64,000 nucleotides of DNA, from contig NZ_FZQR01000022.1 of assembly GCF_900199455.1 (NCBI RefSeq), positions 1 through 64,000 on the forward strand, written 5' to 3'. The notes below the pieces were generated by a model. That model had not been told where the DNA came from, made no database searches, and saw only the letters and a program-made list of their open reading frames with translations. This stretch comes from Mesorhizobium carmichaelinearum. GTDB taxonomy: Bacteria; Pseudomonadota; Alphaproteobacteria; Rhizobiales; Rhizobiaceae. The position numbers and the translations under genes were made by a program. This document shows positions 32,651 to 39,700 of the stretch, in pieces. Every line of letters begins with the position of its first letter. Within the stretch, counting starts at the first letter, position 1.

Positions 32651-33919
32651 CTACGTTGCCACTTCGCGTAGCCAACGCGCGCTTTCGGCCTGTAAGCTAG
32701 CGTCCTTATCGAGATCAATCGGCCTGATGTCTGCTAGGGGCATTGACTTGGGGATCGGATCGCGCCGGGCTAGGTCGCGATCAATAGCAGAATGCACTAT
32801 CTCGATGTGCGTGGCCCATTCCCGTACCTGTCGGGCGGTGTCGCGCCATGTTGGTAGTGAGATGCTTGCCGCTTCAGTCCAAAGTCTGCGGGCTTCGTCA
32901 TTGTCCAGCATTTTTCTTGCCGCCGCTGCGATCCGATCGGGGCGTTTGGGCTCGATGCGAATTTGACCCAACGGTTGCAACCGTCTCGTGCTTGGCATGA
33001 CGTCGCTCACGATTACGGGGATGCCGGCGTAAAGGCTTTCAACTGGCGGGATGCCATAACCTTCAAGAGTGCTGGCCAAAATGGTAGCGCGAGCGGTGGA
33101 AAGGATCTGTGCCAACTGTTCGTCTGAGGCGGCCGGATAGTGCGAGAACTGAGGATACCTCTCTTTAGCCGCCTCGATCGCTGGTCCGAGGGATGCGTTA
33201 CCGTGATCCACCAACTTGCCTACAAACACTAAGTCGACTTCGACGCCTTCGTCCCAGAGACCTTCGAAGGCCATCAGGACATCGCTTTGGCGCTTTCGCG
33301 CTTCGATCGATCCGAGGCATACGAAGGTTTTTCGGCTCGGGTGGAAGGTTTGTTTCTCAACGGAAAGGCCGTCGGCGCCAAGATGAAGGATTGGCAGTGG
33401 CCAGGGCCTTCGTAGCCGACCGGCAATCTCGTAGGCTTCCTTGGTCTCCTGGCTGATGTGAGCGGTGTAGGCCATCGAAAAGACCAGGTTGAAATACGGC
33501 TCGAATGGCGTCCTGTCAGTGATACCAAAGTCCCTGGGATGCATCCATGGGAAAAGGTCATAGACAATAGCGAAGGAGCGCGACGGGTGGCGCTCAATGC
33601 GCTTTTTATAGAACGCGCAACGTGCATGATCCCAGAACAACTCAGGGATCAGGACATAGGCTTCGTCGCCGATGAGAGTGCCTGGGGCCGCTGCTATCGA
33701 TCTTGCCGCACGGTCTGCTTTTTCGGCAGTCGTTGCATTTGAATTGTCTAGGACAGCCGCCAAGGCTTCGGGTGTCAGGACCCGCAAATTGTTCGCCGCT
33801 TTGTCAAAATAGCATGCCGTCAACCCGTCCGTCCAATGGCGGAAAATGGCGCGAATAGTGCGCTGGATGCCGGTTCCGATAGGGTTTGAAACAAATTCGC
33901 TGATGTCGGCGTAGATCAT
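32651..33919 (-). CDS. Glycosyltransferase family 4 (accessory)
   Basis: A 422-residue GT-B glycosyltransferase. The C-terminal half has the family-4 signature: KTFVCLGSIEARKRQSDVLMAFEGL, VDLVFVGKLVDHG, ILSTARATILASTLEGYGIPPVESLYAGIPVIVSDVMP, where the E of EGYGIPPVE is the usual catalytic-site Glu. The N-terminus (YADISEFVSNPIGTGIQRT) resembles transferases of O-antigen or exopolysaccharide clusters. It lies convergent with the tail-fibre gene, 5 bases apart, and divergent from the sulfotransferase. Its likely role is changing surface polysaccharide of the lysogen. Confidence 0.8.
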   Translation of the reverse strand: MIYADISEFVSNPIGTGIQRTIRAIFRHWTDGLTACYFDKAANNLRVLTPEALAAVLDNSNATTAEKADRAARSIAAAPGTLIGDEAYVLIPELFWDHARCAFYKKRIERHPSRSFAIVYDLFPWMHPRDFGITDRTPFEPYFNLVFSMAYTAHISQETKEAYEIAGRLRRPWPLPILHLGADGLSVEKQTFHPSRKTFVCLGSIEARKRQSDVLMAFEGLWDEGVEVDLVFVGKLVDHGNASLGPAIEAAKERYPQFSHYPAASDEQLAQILSTARATILASTLEGYGIPPVESLYAGIPVIVSDVMPSTRRLQPLGQIRIEPKRPDRIAAAARKMLDNDEARRLWTEAASISLPTWRDTARQVREWATHIEIVHSAIDRDLARRDPIPKSMPLADIRPIDLDKDASLQAESARWLREVAT

Positions 33920-34042
33920 GGTCCACGTTAAGCACGGCCGGCGCCACTCCGCAATTCAGATAAAGGCTTGGACCACTTCCGATAGCCGGTAGACACCTGT
34001 CACCTCGCAGGTTAGACCGAATCTATATGCGTTCGAGGGCTC

Positions 34043-34825
34043 ATGGTGGGAATGAGGTATGTCGCTGGCGTAAGCTGGCCACGGAGCGGCCATCATCTGA
34101 TGGAGCGGCTTGTCCAAAATTATTTTGGTGAGAGCTTCAGGTATTGCTTCTTCTACCGAGACGATCCGGCCTGCTGCCACACCTTCCCGTGCACTCAGTC
34201 TGGTGTCAATTTCACAAAATACCATGACTTCGAACTGTCTGGACGTATTGTCGAGGGCGTTCCTTATTTGGTCCAATACCGCGCGCTTACGCCCGCCACA
34301 ATCTCTGACTTCGAGCTCTATCTGCGAGACGACGGCGATGTAGGCGAGGACACCGTCGAAAGTTTCCGAGCCTTTGCTCGCTACAAAGCCGACGGCTGGG
34401 CAGCGTTCATGGCGAAGTGGGTGGACGCACAGTTCCCGACCGAGCGCCTTCTCGTGCGGTACGAGGATCTGGTCTCAGACGCTCACGGCGTCCTGCGTTC
34501 GACCATCCCGTTTTTTGCACCAGGCGAGGTGCTGGATGAAGAGCGTCTGGGCCATGTCATTGAAACCGAGCACCATGTGGACGTCAGCAAGCAAGACGGT
34601 GTAAAATGGCGCCTTAACGCTGGCGTTAAGGCGTTTCGGAAACCTGAGAGTTTCCGCTTCTATGACGCCAGCTTTTTCAGCGAGTTGGAGGCTTATGCCG
34701 ACGAAAAGCGTTGGCAAATAGCAGCCGCTGAGGTGGCTGATGCGGCGCACAATTGGCGGCGTCCGTCTTCGGCAATTCAATTTTTGCGATCTTCGGCCTC
34801 GAGGTTGAGGCGCCTGATTTCGTAA
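34043..34825 (+). CDS. Sulfotransferase-like protein (accessory)
   Basis: A 260-residue protein. The 5'-phosphosulfate-binding loop is VSWPRSGHHLMERL near the N-terminus. The later LLVRYEDLVSDAHGVLRS segment fits the 3'-phosphate region of PAPS-dependent sulfotransferases. A C-terminal RRLI-type basic end follows. It would transfer sulfate to a sugar or lipid. It is divergent from the glycosyltransferase, with ~120 bases between, so both may share a promoter region. In rhizobia sulfated surface or signal sugars affect phage binding and symbiosis; the substrate here is unknown. ATG 34052 is an alternative start. Confidence 0.7.
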   Translation: MVGMRYVAGVSWPRSGHHLMERLVQNYFGESFRYCFFYRDDPACCHTFPCTQSGVNFTKYHDFELSGRIVEGVPYLVQYRALTPATISDFELYLRDDGDVGEDTVESFRAFARYKADGWAAFMAKWVDAQFPTERLLVRYEDLVSDAHGVLRSTIPFFAPGEVLDEERLGHVIETEHHVDVSKQDGVKWRLNAGVKAFRKPESFRFYDASFFSELEAYADEKRWQIAAAEVADAAHNWRRPSSAIQFLRSSASRLRRLIS

Positions 34826-35009
34826 GATTGCGACTCCACCCGCGACTAGCCCATCCTGACGCCAGCTCGCGTTCCCTAGGCTCATTCGCCAGAATCCGGG
34901 GCCTGACCTAGAGTCACCGGTCCCTACACAATCGCGGCATCAGCATCGCCCTGACTTCTCGGCGCTCCTTGGCCCCGACCACAACCAACCCCATCCGAAA
35001 GGAACTCCC

Positions 35010-35543
35010 ATGGACCGCAACTTTGCGCGGGCGCTTGCGCTCGTCCTGAAATCCGAGGGCGGGTGGTCGGACAATCCGGCCGATCCCGGCGGCGCCACGA
35101 TGAAGGGTGTGACGCTGGCGAATTTTCGCCGCTATGTGAAGGCCGATGCCAGCGAGGCCGATCTGAAGACGATCGGCGATGACCAGGTCGCGACCGTCTA
35201 CCGGCGGTTTTATTGGGATGCCGTGCTCGGCGCCGAACTGCCGGATGGCGTCGACTATGCCGTGTTCGATTTCGCGGTGAACAGCGGACCGGGCAGGGCG
35301 GCCAAATATCTTCAGGCAAGCGTCGGCGTCCCGCAGGACGGGCGCATCGGTCCGGCTACACTCGCGGCGGCCAAGGCAAAACCGGCCGGCGTCGTCATCG
35401 ACGAGCTTTGCGATGCACGGCTGGCGTTTCTCCGGCGATTGCCGACCTGGGCAACATTCGGGCGCGGCTGGTCCGACCGCGTCAGGTCGGTGCGGGCTCA
35501 GGCCCTGATGATGTCGGCCCCGGCGACAGTGTCAGGCCGGTAA
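35010..35543 (+). CDS. Endolysin, glycoside hydrolase family 108
   Basis: A 177-residue muramidase. The family signature is LKSEGGWSDNPADPGGATMKGVT, where the Glu of EGGW is catalytic. Then FYWDAVLGAELPDGVDYAVFDFAVNSGPGRAAKYLQ and the peptidoglycan-binding part VGVPQDGRIGPATLAA follow. No signal peptide is present, so release depends on the nearby membrane proteins. A strong AAAGGAA site precedes the ATG. It begins the lysis cluster. Confidence 0.9.
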   Translation: MDRNFARALALVLKSEGGWSDNPADPGGATMKGVTLANFRRYVKADASEADLKTIGDDQVATVYRRFYWDAVLGAELPDGVDYAVFDFAVNSGPGRAAKYLQASVGVPQDGRIGPATLAAAKAKPAGVVIDELCDARLAFLRRLPTWATFGRGWSDRVRSVRAQALMMSAPATVSGR

Positions 35544-35551
35544 AGCCTGCG

Positions 35552-35755
35552 ATGCCCGAGCCGGTTCCGCGACCGGTCCAGCTGCCGCCCGAAGCTGAAA
35601 CGCCCGCCGGCAATGCGCCCGTGCCGGCGTCGCCCGCACCGGGCGGCCCCGGGATTCCGGCTGCCGCCAAGACGGGCGCTGTCATCGCCGCTTGCCTGCT
35701 CCTCGTCTACGCCGCCTGGCACCACATTGCCGTCGCCCTGCAAGGGATCTTCTGA
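35552..35755 (+). CDS. Small Pro-rich protein with C-terminal membrane segment
   Basis: A 67-residue protein: MPEPVPRPVQLPPEAETP, a Pro/Ala-rich N-terminus, then one transmembrane helix (KTGAVIAACLLLVYAAWHHIAVAL). It lies 8 bases after the endolysin stop and 2 bases before the next gene. Its place and single helix fit a lysis accessory or pinholin-like role, unproven. Confidence 0.5.
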   Translation: MPEPVPRPVQLPPEAETPAGNAPVPASPAPGGPGIPAAAKTGAVIAACLLLVYAAWHHIAVALQGIF

Positions 35756-35757
35756 CC

Positions 35758-35958
35758 ATGGCCACCATCACCCAACCGACTATCCGCCCGACCAACAAGC
35801 TGACGGCCGCGACCATCGCCGCCGCGGTCGTGTCGGTCTCCGGCGTCTTCGTGCGCAACATCTGGCCGTCCTGGTACGACGCCGAGACATGGGCGACGCT
35901 TTTGCCGATCGCCGTCTTCGCCATCGGCTATCTGGTCAAGGATGAGCCAAACCGATGA
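35758..35958 (+). CDS. Putative holin
   Basis: A 66-residue protein with two likely transmembrane segments (LTAATIAAAVVSVSGVFVRNIW and WATLLPIAVFAIGYLV) and a charged C-terminus (KDEPNR). The size and topology suit a class II holin that makes holes in the inner membrane for endolysin release. Its end overlaps the next gene (ATGA), forming part of a chain of overlapping lysis genes. Confidence 0.6.
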   Translation: MATITQPTIRPTNKLTAATIAAAVVSVSGVFVRNIWPSWYDAETWATLLPIAVFAIGYLVKDEPNR

Positions 35959-36194
35959 GCGCGCTTCTCACATTCCTGCTCGGCAATCCGACCCTTCTCG
36001 GCATTGGTGCGGCCGTCCTCGCGGCACTCGGCTGGGGTGTTCGCCAGCGGCTTGCCGGCGAACGCAGCGAGCGTGCCCGGCAGGCCGCCGCCGAGGCCAC
36101 GGCGCACGACATCGCCGACCAGGTCCAGAACGATATCGGCGCGCTGCCGGCCGCCACCGCGCGAAAGGAGCTCAAATCATGGGCAAGGGATTGA
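35955..36194 (+). CDS. Putative i-spanin-like protein
   Basis: A 79-residue protein with an N-terminal membrane anchor (LTFLLGNPTLLGIGAAVLAALGWGV) and a charged helical periplasmic part (RQRLAGERSERARQAAAEATAHDIADQVQ). This is the layout of Rz-like inner-membrane spanins. The 3' end overlaps the lipoprotein gene below in another frame, as is common for Rz/Rz1 pairs. Confidence 0.55.
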   Translation: MSALLTFLLGNPTLLGIGAAVLAALGWGVRQRLAGERSERARQAAAEATAHDIADQVQNDIGALPAATARKELKSWARD

Positions 36195-36373
36195 TGCTTG
36201 TGTCCGTCCTGGCCGCGATGGTCGGCTGCACGACCGCCAAGGGCGGGTTCTGCGCGGTGTCCAGCCCGCTGCGCCTGTCGGCTGCCGCGGTCGACGCGCT
36301 GTCGGACGCCGAGGTCAAGGCGCTGCTGGCGCACAACCGCAAGGGCGAAAAACTGTGCGGGTGGAAGCCATGA
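36179..36373 (+). CDS. Putative o-spanin-like lipoprotein
   Basis: A 64-residue protein, MGKGLMLVSVLAAMVGC, with a lipobox Cys at 17, followed by a short mature part with Cys pairs (KGGFCAVSS, GEKLCGWKP). It begins inside the preceding membrane-anchored gene, so it matches the outer-membrane partner of a spanin pair that fuses the membranes in the last step of lysis. It lacks the Pro-rich stretch of classical Rz1. It overlaps the next ATG. Confidence 0.55.
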   Translation: MGKGLMLVSVLAAMVGCTTAKGGFCAVSSPLRLSAAAVDALSDAEVKALLAHNRKGEKLCGWKP

Positions 36374-36477
36374 CCGTCGTCGCACTTCCGCTGGACTCGG
36401 CCATGCTGCTTGGCGGGCTGGTCATTTTCGGTGCCGGATCGGTCTTCGGCTTCCTCATGGCGAGGGCGATGAAATGA
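36370..36477 (+). CDS. Tiny membrane protein of the lysis cluster
   Basis: A 35-residue protein of nearly a single hydrophobic helix (LDSAMLLGGLVIFGAGSVFGFLMARAMK). It overlaps both neighbours by ATGA-type junctions, which supports real translation. The role is unknown; it may regulate the holin or be a second holin-like protein. Confidence 0.5.
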   Translation: MTVVALPLDSAMLLGGLVIFGAGSVFGFLMARAMK

Positions 36478-36794
36478 TGCACGATGTCTTCGACCTGCTC
36501 GGCATCAAGGGACCGGTCGTCGTCGCCGGTCTGGCCGGCGGTGTCCTGCGCGCCTTGTCGCGGCACCGCTACAAGCTGCGCGAAATGGTGGCGTCGCCGA
36601 TCTGCGGCGCGCTCGCCGCCGCCTATCTGACGCTGCCCGTGGTCCAGTATTCCCGCGCCACCGGCCTGCCGCTGGCCAATGACGACACGACGACGCTGGC
36701 GGCGGCGTTTCTCATCGGCGTCTGCGCGATGTGGATTTCGGATATTTTGTTCGAGGTGATCGTGCGGAAATTCAGGCCAGCGACGGAAGACTGA
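36474..36794 (+). CDS. Small membrane protein, phage holin-like
   Basis: A 106-residue protein with hydrophobic stretches (GPVVVAGLAGGVLRALS, PICGALAAAYLTLPVVQY, TLAAAFLIGVCAMWISDILFEVIV) and a basic end RKFRPATED. Membrane proteins of this pattern sit at the end of lysis clusters in alphaproteobacterial prophages. The last 33 codons have a diverged copy at 37767, ~1 kb further on. It is the last clear prophage gene. Confidence 0.55.
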   Translation: MMHDVFDLLGIKGPVVVAGLAGGVLRALSRHRYKLREMVASPICGALAAAYLTLPVVQYSRATGLPLANDDTTTLAAAFLIGVCAMWISDILFEVIVRKFRPATED

Positions 36795-36867
36795 AAGGCC
36801 GCAGAAGCGGGCGCGGCGCGAACGCGCCGATGGCCGTGGCGGCCCTTAGGCCCCGATATAGTGCCTC

Positions 36868-37074
36868 TCAATGGAATCTGGTTTTGAAGACGCGAAAGAC
36901 TTCGCACCAGAGGCGGAAATCGGCCAGTCGCCCGGCGAAGTGTGCCTCCATGGCACAGTAGGCCGCTGCGGTCTGCGCTTCCGGTCCATAGAGTTCGATT
37001 GCGGCAATCACTGCATCGTTAGGATCGGCAAAATCTGAAAGCCTCAGCGCCGCGCCATTGTCAGTCCGGAGCAT
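36868..37074 (-). CDS. Small hypothetical protein
   Basis: A 68-residue protein: MLRTDNGAALRLSDFADP, NDAVIAAIELYGPEAQTAAAYCAMEAHFAGRLADFRLWCEVFRVF. The start is chosen because AGAAGGTG lies 8 bases upstream; an ATG ten codons earlier is possible. A common sort of small cytosolic protein in Mesorhizobium, function unknown. It lies between the two copies of the holin-like gene end, in opposite orientation to the phage operon. Confidence 0.55.
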   Translation of the reverse strand: MLRTDNGAALRLSDFADPNDAVIAAIELYGPEAQTAAAYCAMEAHFAGRLADFRLWCEVFRVFKTRFH

Positions 37075-37104
37075 CGAGCAACACCTTCTGTTCAGCGCCT
37101 TCAT

Positions 37105-37584
37105 GCCGCATATGAGGCGCAAATTACGCCACCTGCGGCCCAGCGGCTTGGTTGCTAGAGGGGACTGGCAGCGGAAGGCCACCGGGCCTGACCGGCAGGG
37201 CCTTGAGGATGGCAGCGCCGACTGGCGAAGATGTATCACCCCTGCTCATCTCAGCGAAACATGCGAACGAAGGAAGGGCAAGGCGCGCTGGCTCCGGCCG
37301 GCGGGCTTTTCGTATTGGGGCACTTTCGCCCTCAGTCTGCCTTGTCGCGTCTTCGGAAGCCCCCCGCGCCTTTGTTGGGGCGGAATGGAGCGCCAATCGA
37401 ATGATGCGCTGGCCTCCCGTATCGTTGCAAAATAGATGGCCGGCATCATTGGGGAACCGAACTGATATCGCTCTCCAGGCAACCATGTTTAGCCAAATCG
37501 CTCGTGGATCGCACGTCGCCGGCATTCGGAACTGAAACAGGCTTCGCAACTTCTATCTGAGCGAAGCTTAATGAGGCAGGCCTA
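37105..37584. other. Interval without recognisable gene
   Basis: About 480 bases. Several open frames overlap on both strands but have no protein-like pattern or ribosome-binding site. Probably degraded DNA at the prophage border. No tRNA or obvious attachment repeat was seen. Confidence 0.5.
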
Positions 37585-37698
37585 ATGTTCAGTGACAAGG
37601 AAACCCGATTTTTAGAAGCTGGGCTGTTCATGGCGGTGCCGCTCTCAATCCTGATCGCGGTCTTGGTGGTTAGCGTTACGTTTGACTGGTTTGGATGA
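37585..37698 (+). CDS. Tiny membrane protein
   Basis: A 37-residue frame, MFSDKETRFLEAGLFMAV, with one hydrophobic helix (FMAVPLSILIAVLVVSVTF) and ending DWFG. A weak AGGC element precedes it. A plausible small inner-membrane protein with no family; expression unproven. Confidence 0.35.
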   Translation: MFSDKETRFLEAGLFMAVPLSILIAVLVVSVTFDWFG

Positions 37699-37766
37699 CA
37701 GATTGCACGCGGCGAGGAGCAACCGACGTTCGATCGGAGGTGAAGGCACTCTCAATTGCCCTTCGG

Positions 37767-37865
37767 ACGCTCGCCGCCTTCCTGATCGGCGTGTTCTGCA
37801 AGTGGACTTCGGATATTCTGTTCGAAGTGATCGTGCGGAAGTTCAGGCCAGCTCCTGAGGAATAG
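37767..37865 (+). pseudogene. 3' remnant of a second holin-like gene
   Basis: Reads TLAAFLIGVFCKWTSDIL then FEVIVRKFRPAPEE and stop, matching the end of the gene at 36474 (TLAAAFLIGVCAMWISDIL, FEVIVRKFRPATED). The rest of the gene is missing upstream. It suggests a duplication or an old, mostly deleted related prophage next to this one. Confidence 0.75.
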
Positions 37866-37919
37866 CTCCGGGCCTTGCCCTGCGTCCGAGAATTCGCGCC
37901 CTGACGGCTCGATCGACCC

Positions 37920-37955
37920 AAAGCCCGCCTCGGCTCACGCCGGGCGGGCTTTTTG
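37920..37955. terminator. Strong GC hairpin with T run
   Basis: AAGCCCGCC(TCGGCTCACGCCG)GGCGGGCTTTTTG. It can end transcripts from the prophage side; 86 bases before the GNAT gene. Confidence 0.75.
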
Positions 37956-38041
37956 CGTTTGTGGCTTCAGACCGGCCACTGCTATATCCCGGTGGAGGGT
38001 TGCCGAACTCACGGCGGCGTTGATCCAGCCCGGGGTTACGG

Positions 38042-38512
38042 ATGCAGATTGAACGATATGACGGGGACCGCGAAATATTGCTGCCGCTGTTTACCCTTGC
38101 CGACGATTCTCCCGCGCAGGTTTCCAGCTATATCGACAAGGGCGAGGTGCTGGTCGCGCGCGATGGCAACAGGATCGTTGGCCATGTGCAACTCATCGAG
38201 ACAGGCGAGGGCGGGGTCTTCGAACTCAAGAGCCTGGCGGTCCGCCCGGCAAGGCAGAGCGAGGGGTTGGGGCGTGCCCTTGTTGCGGCGGCAATCACCC
38301 GCTGCCGCGAGCGCTACGGCCGGCGTCTGATCGTTTCGACCGCGGCGGCCGATATCGGCAACCTGCGATTTTACCAGAGACAGGGCTTTCGGATGTTTCG
38401 CATCGTGCAGGATGCGTTCGGGCCATCGACCGGTTATCCCGAAGGCTCGGTCGTGAATGGCATTCCGCTGCGCGACCAAGTGGTCTTCGAACGCGACCTC
38501 GGCGCGGATTGA
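38042..38512 (+). CDS. GNAT-family N-acetyltransferase
   Basis: A 156-residue protein. The acetyl-CoA-binding core is FELKSLAVRPARQSEGLGRALVAAAI, with the Q/RxxGxG/A motif as RQSEGLGRA. It is preceded by NRIVGHVQLIE and followed by the IGNLRFYQRQGFRMF segment typical of GNAT enzymes. It would transfer an acetyl group to a small molecule or protein; the substrate cannot be told. First clear host gene after the prophage, with terminator-like hairpins on both sides, so monocistronic. Confidence 0.8.
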   Translation: MQIERYDGDREILLPLFTLADDSPAQVSSYIDKGEVLVARDGNRIVGHVQLIETGEGGVFELKSLAVRPARQSEGLGRALVAAAITRCRERYGRRLIVSTAAADIGNLRFYQRQGFRMFRIVQDAFGPSTGYPEGSVVNGIPLRDQVVFERDLGAD

Positions 38513-38566
38513 GGGTGTGAATCGTCCGCCCGCGCTCCAGCTTCGGGACAGTCGCCGACCATCCAC

Positions 38567-38599
38567 CAGCCCGCTCGGTTCGCCGGGCGGGCTATTTTG
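38567..38599 (+). terminator. Terminator of the GNAT gene
   Basis: AGCCCGC(TCGGTTCGCCG)GGCGGGCTATTTTG hairpin about 55 bases after the stop. Confidence 0.6.
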
Positions 38600-38689
38600 C
38601 GTTTCTGAACCTAAAGCGCATCGCGTTTTGAACGGATTCGGGCGACGCGCTTTTCTCCCAAGCCGGGGCCACCTTTGGGCGACATGCAT

Positions 38690-38835
38690 TAAGGTGTGTT
38701 GATATTCAGGTGATGCCGGCCTGCAAACGACAGCTCTCTGCGCTTCCGGTGCTCGCGTACGAAAAGTACGCTCCGCTCCGGTTCTCGAAAGCCATCGTTC
38801 TCGGCTCGGCCTGACCTGAATCTCAACACACCTTA
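38690..38835. repeat. 146-bp inverted-repeat element
   Basis: The ends TAAGGTGTGTTGATATTCAGGT and its complement with one mismatch enclose a second palindromic core (GCGTACGAAAAGTACGC, then CTCCGGTTCTCGAAAG). No gene inside. The right end gives the stop codon of the membrane gene read from the minus strand. MITE-like. Confidence 0.65.
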
Positions 38836-39540
38836 GGCGAGGATGTTGACGGCACGGGCCGCGACCAGCGCGATCGTCAGCAGCGAGATCATCGCCTCAG
38901 CCATCATCAAAAGCTTGGCGCGCTGGGAGAGCGGCAAGGTGTCGGTCGGCGAAAACGCCGTCGCATTGGTGAAAGCTAGGAAGAAATAGTCGACGAAGCC
39001 AGGCAGCCAGTCGCGGATCTCGCGGTCGTTCAAGGTCATTTGCGGGAACAGGAAATCGGATTGGGCGCGTTTGACGAGGCCGCAGGTCGGCGGTCCGCCG
39101 CGGTCGGTGCTCCAGAACCACAAGGCAAAGACGATGACATTGGTGACCCAGATGTTGAGCGCGTCGATCAGCAGCGTCTGGCCGCTGGAGCCGGCATGGC
39201 CCGCCAGCAAGGCGCGCACCAGGAACACCAGCGAACCGCAATTCATGATGCTGACGACGCCGGTCATCACCAGCGCCGTCCTGCGGATCATGACGCGAAA
39301 CCGGCCGACCAGATACCAGTGCTCCTCCTCGACCGCCTTCAGGGTGGCGACCTGTGTCCAGGCGGTGGCGACGGACAGAGGCACGAGCAGGGTGGCCTCG
39401 AGCGCCGGCGCCAGCCAGCGGGGGCCAAACGAGAGATCGTTGATCACCAGGAGCTGCAGACAAATGATGACGAGGACGGCCGCACGCGCCAGCCAGAAGT
39501 CGAGCGCGCGGTGGTGGATGACGGCATGCTGGTGACGCAT
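38833..39540 (-). CDS. Integral membrane protein (DUF1345-like)
   Basis: A 235-residue protein with about five membrane segments (ARAAVLVIICLQLLVI, LAPALEATLLVPLSVATAW, LVMTGVVSIMNCGSLVFLVRALL, WVTNVIVFALWFW). Conserved C-terminal parts are DYFFLAFTNATAFSPTDTLPLSQRAKLLMMAEAMISLLTIALVAARAVNIL, a pattern reminiscent of ion-channel-like DUF1345 proteins. Function unknown. The start at MRHQHAV is preferred over a much longer frame with no protein character. Divergent from the mannosyltransferase gene. Confidence 0.7.
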   Translation of the reverse strand: MRHQHAVIHHRALDFWLARAAVLVIICLQLLVINDLSFGPRWLAPALEATLLVPLSVATAWTQVATLKAVEEEHWYLVGRFRVMIRRTALVMTGVVSIMNCGSLVFLVRALLAGHAGSSGQTLLIDALNIWVTNVIVFALWFWSTDRGGPPTCGLVKRAQSDFLFPQMTLNDREIRDWLPGFVDYFFLAFTNATAFSPTDTLPLSQRAKLLMMAEAMISLLTIALVAARAVNILA

Positions 39541-39700
39541 CGAATATCCGGGATGTTCAGATAGGATGAGATGTGTGGGCTTGTTCTGCCGGGGGAAGGC
39601 AACGGAGCGCCGAAATTCCTGCTCAATCTTGGTCTTGCAATGGCCTGCAAGTATACTTTTTCGTAAGCTTTGAGGTTGGGGCTGTTCGGCAAACCGGACG

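Noticed and set aside
36800..38040. Attachment site or tRNA at the right prophage border
   Set aside because: No tRNA arm pattern or clear att repeat was found; the left end of the prophage is outside the window so the two ends cannot be compared.
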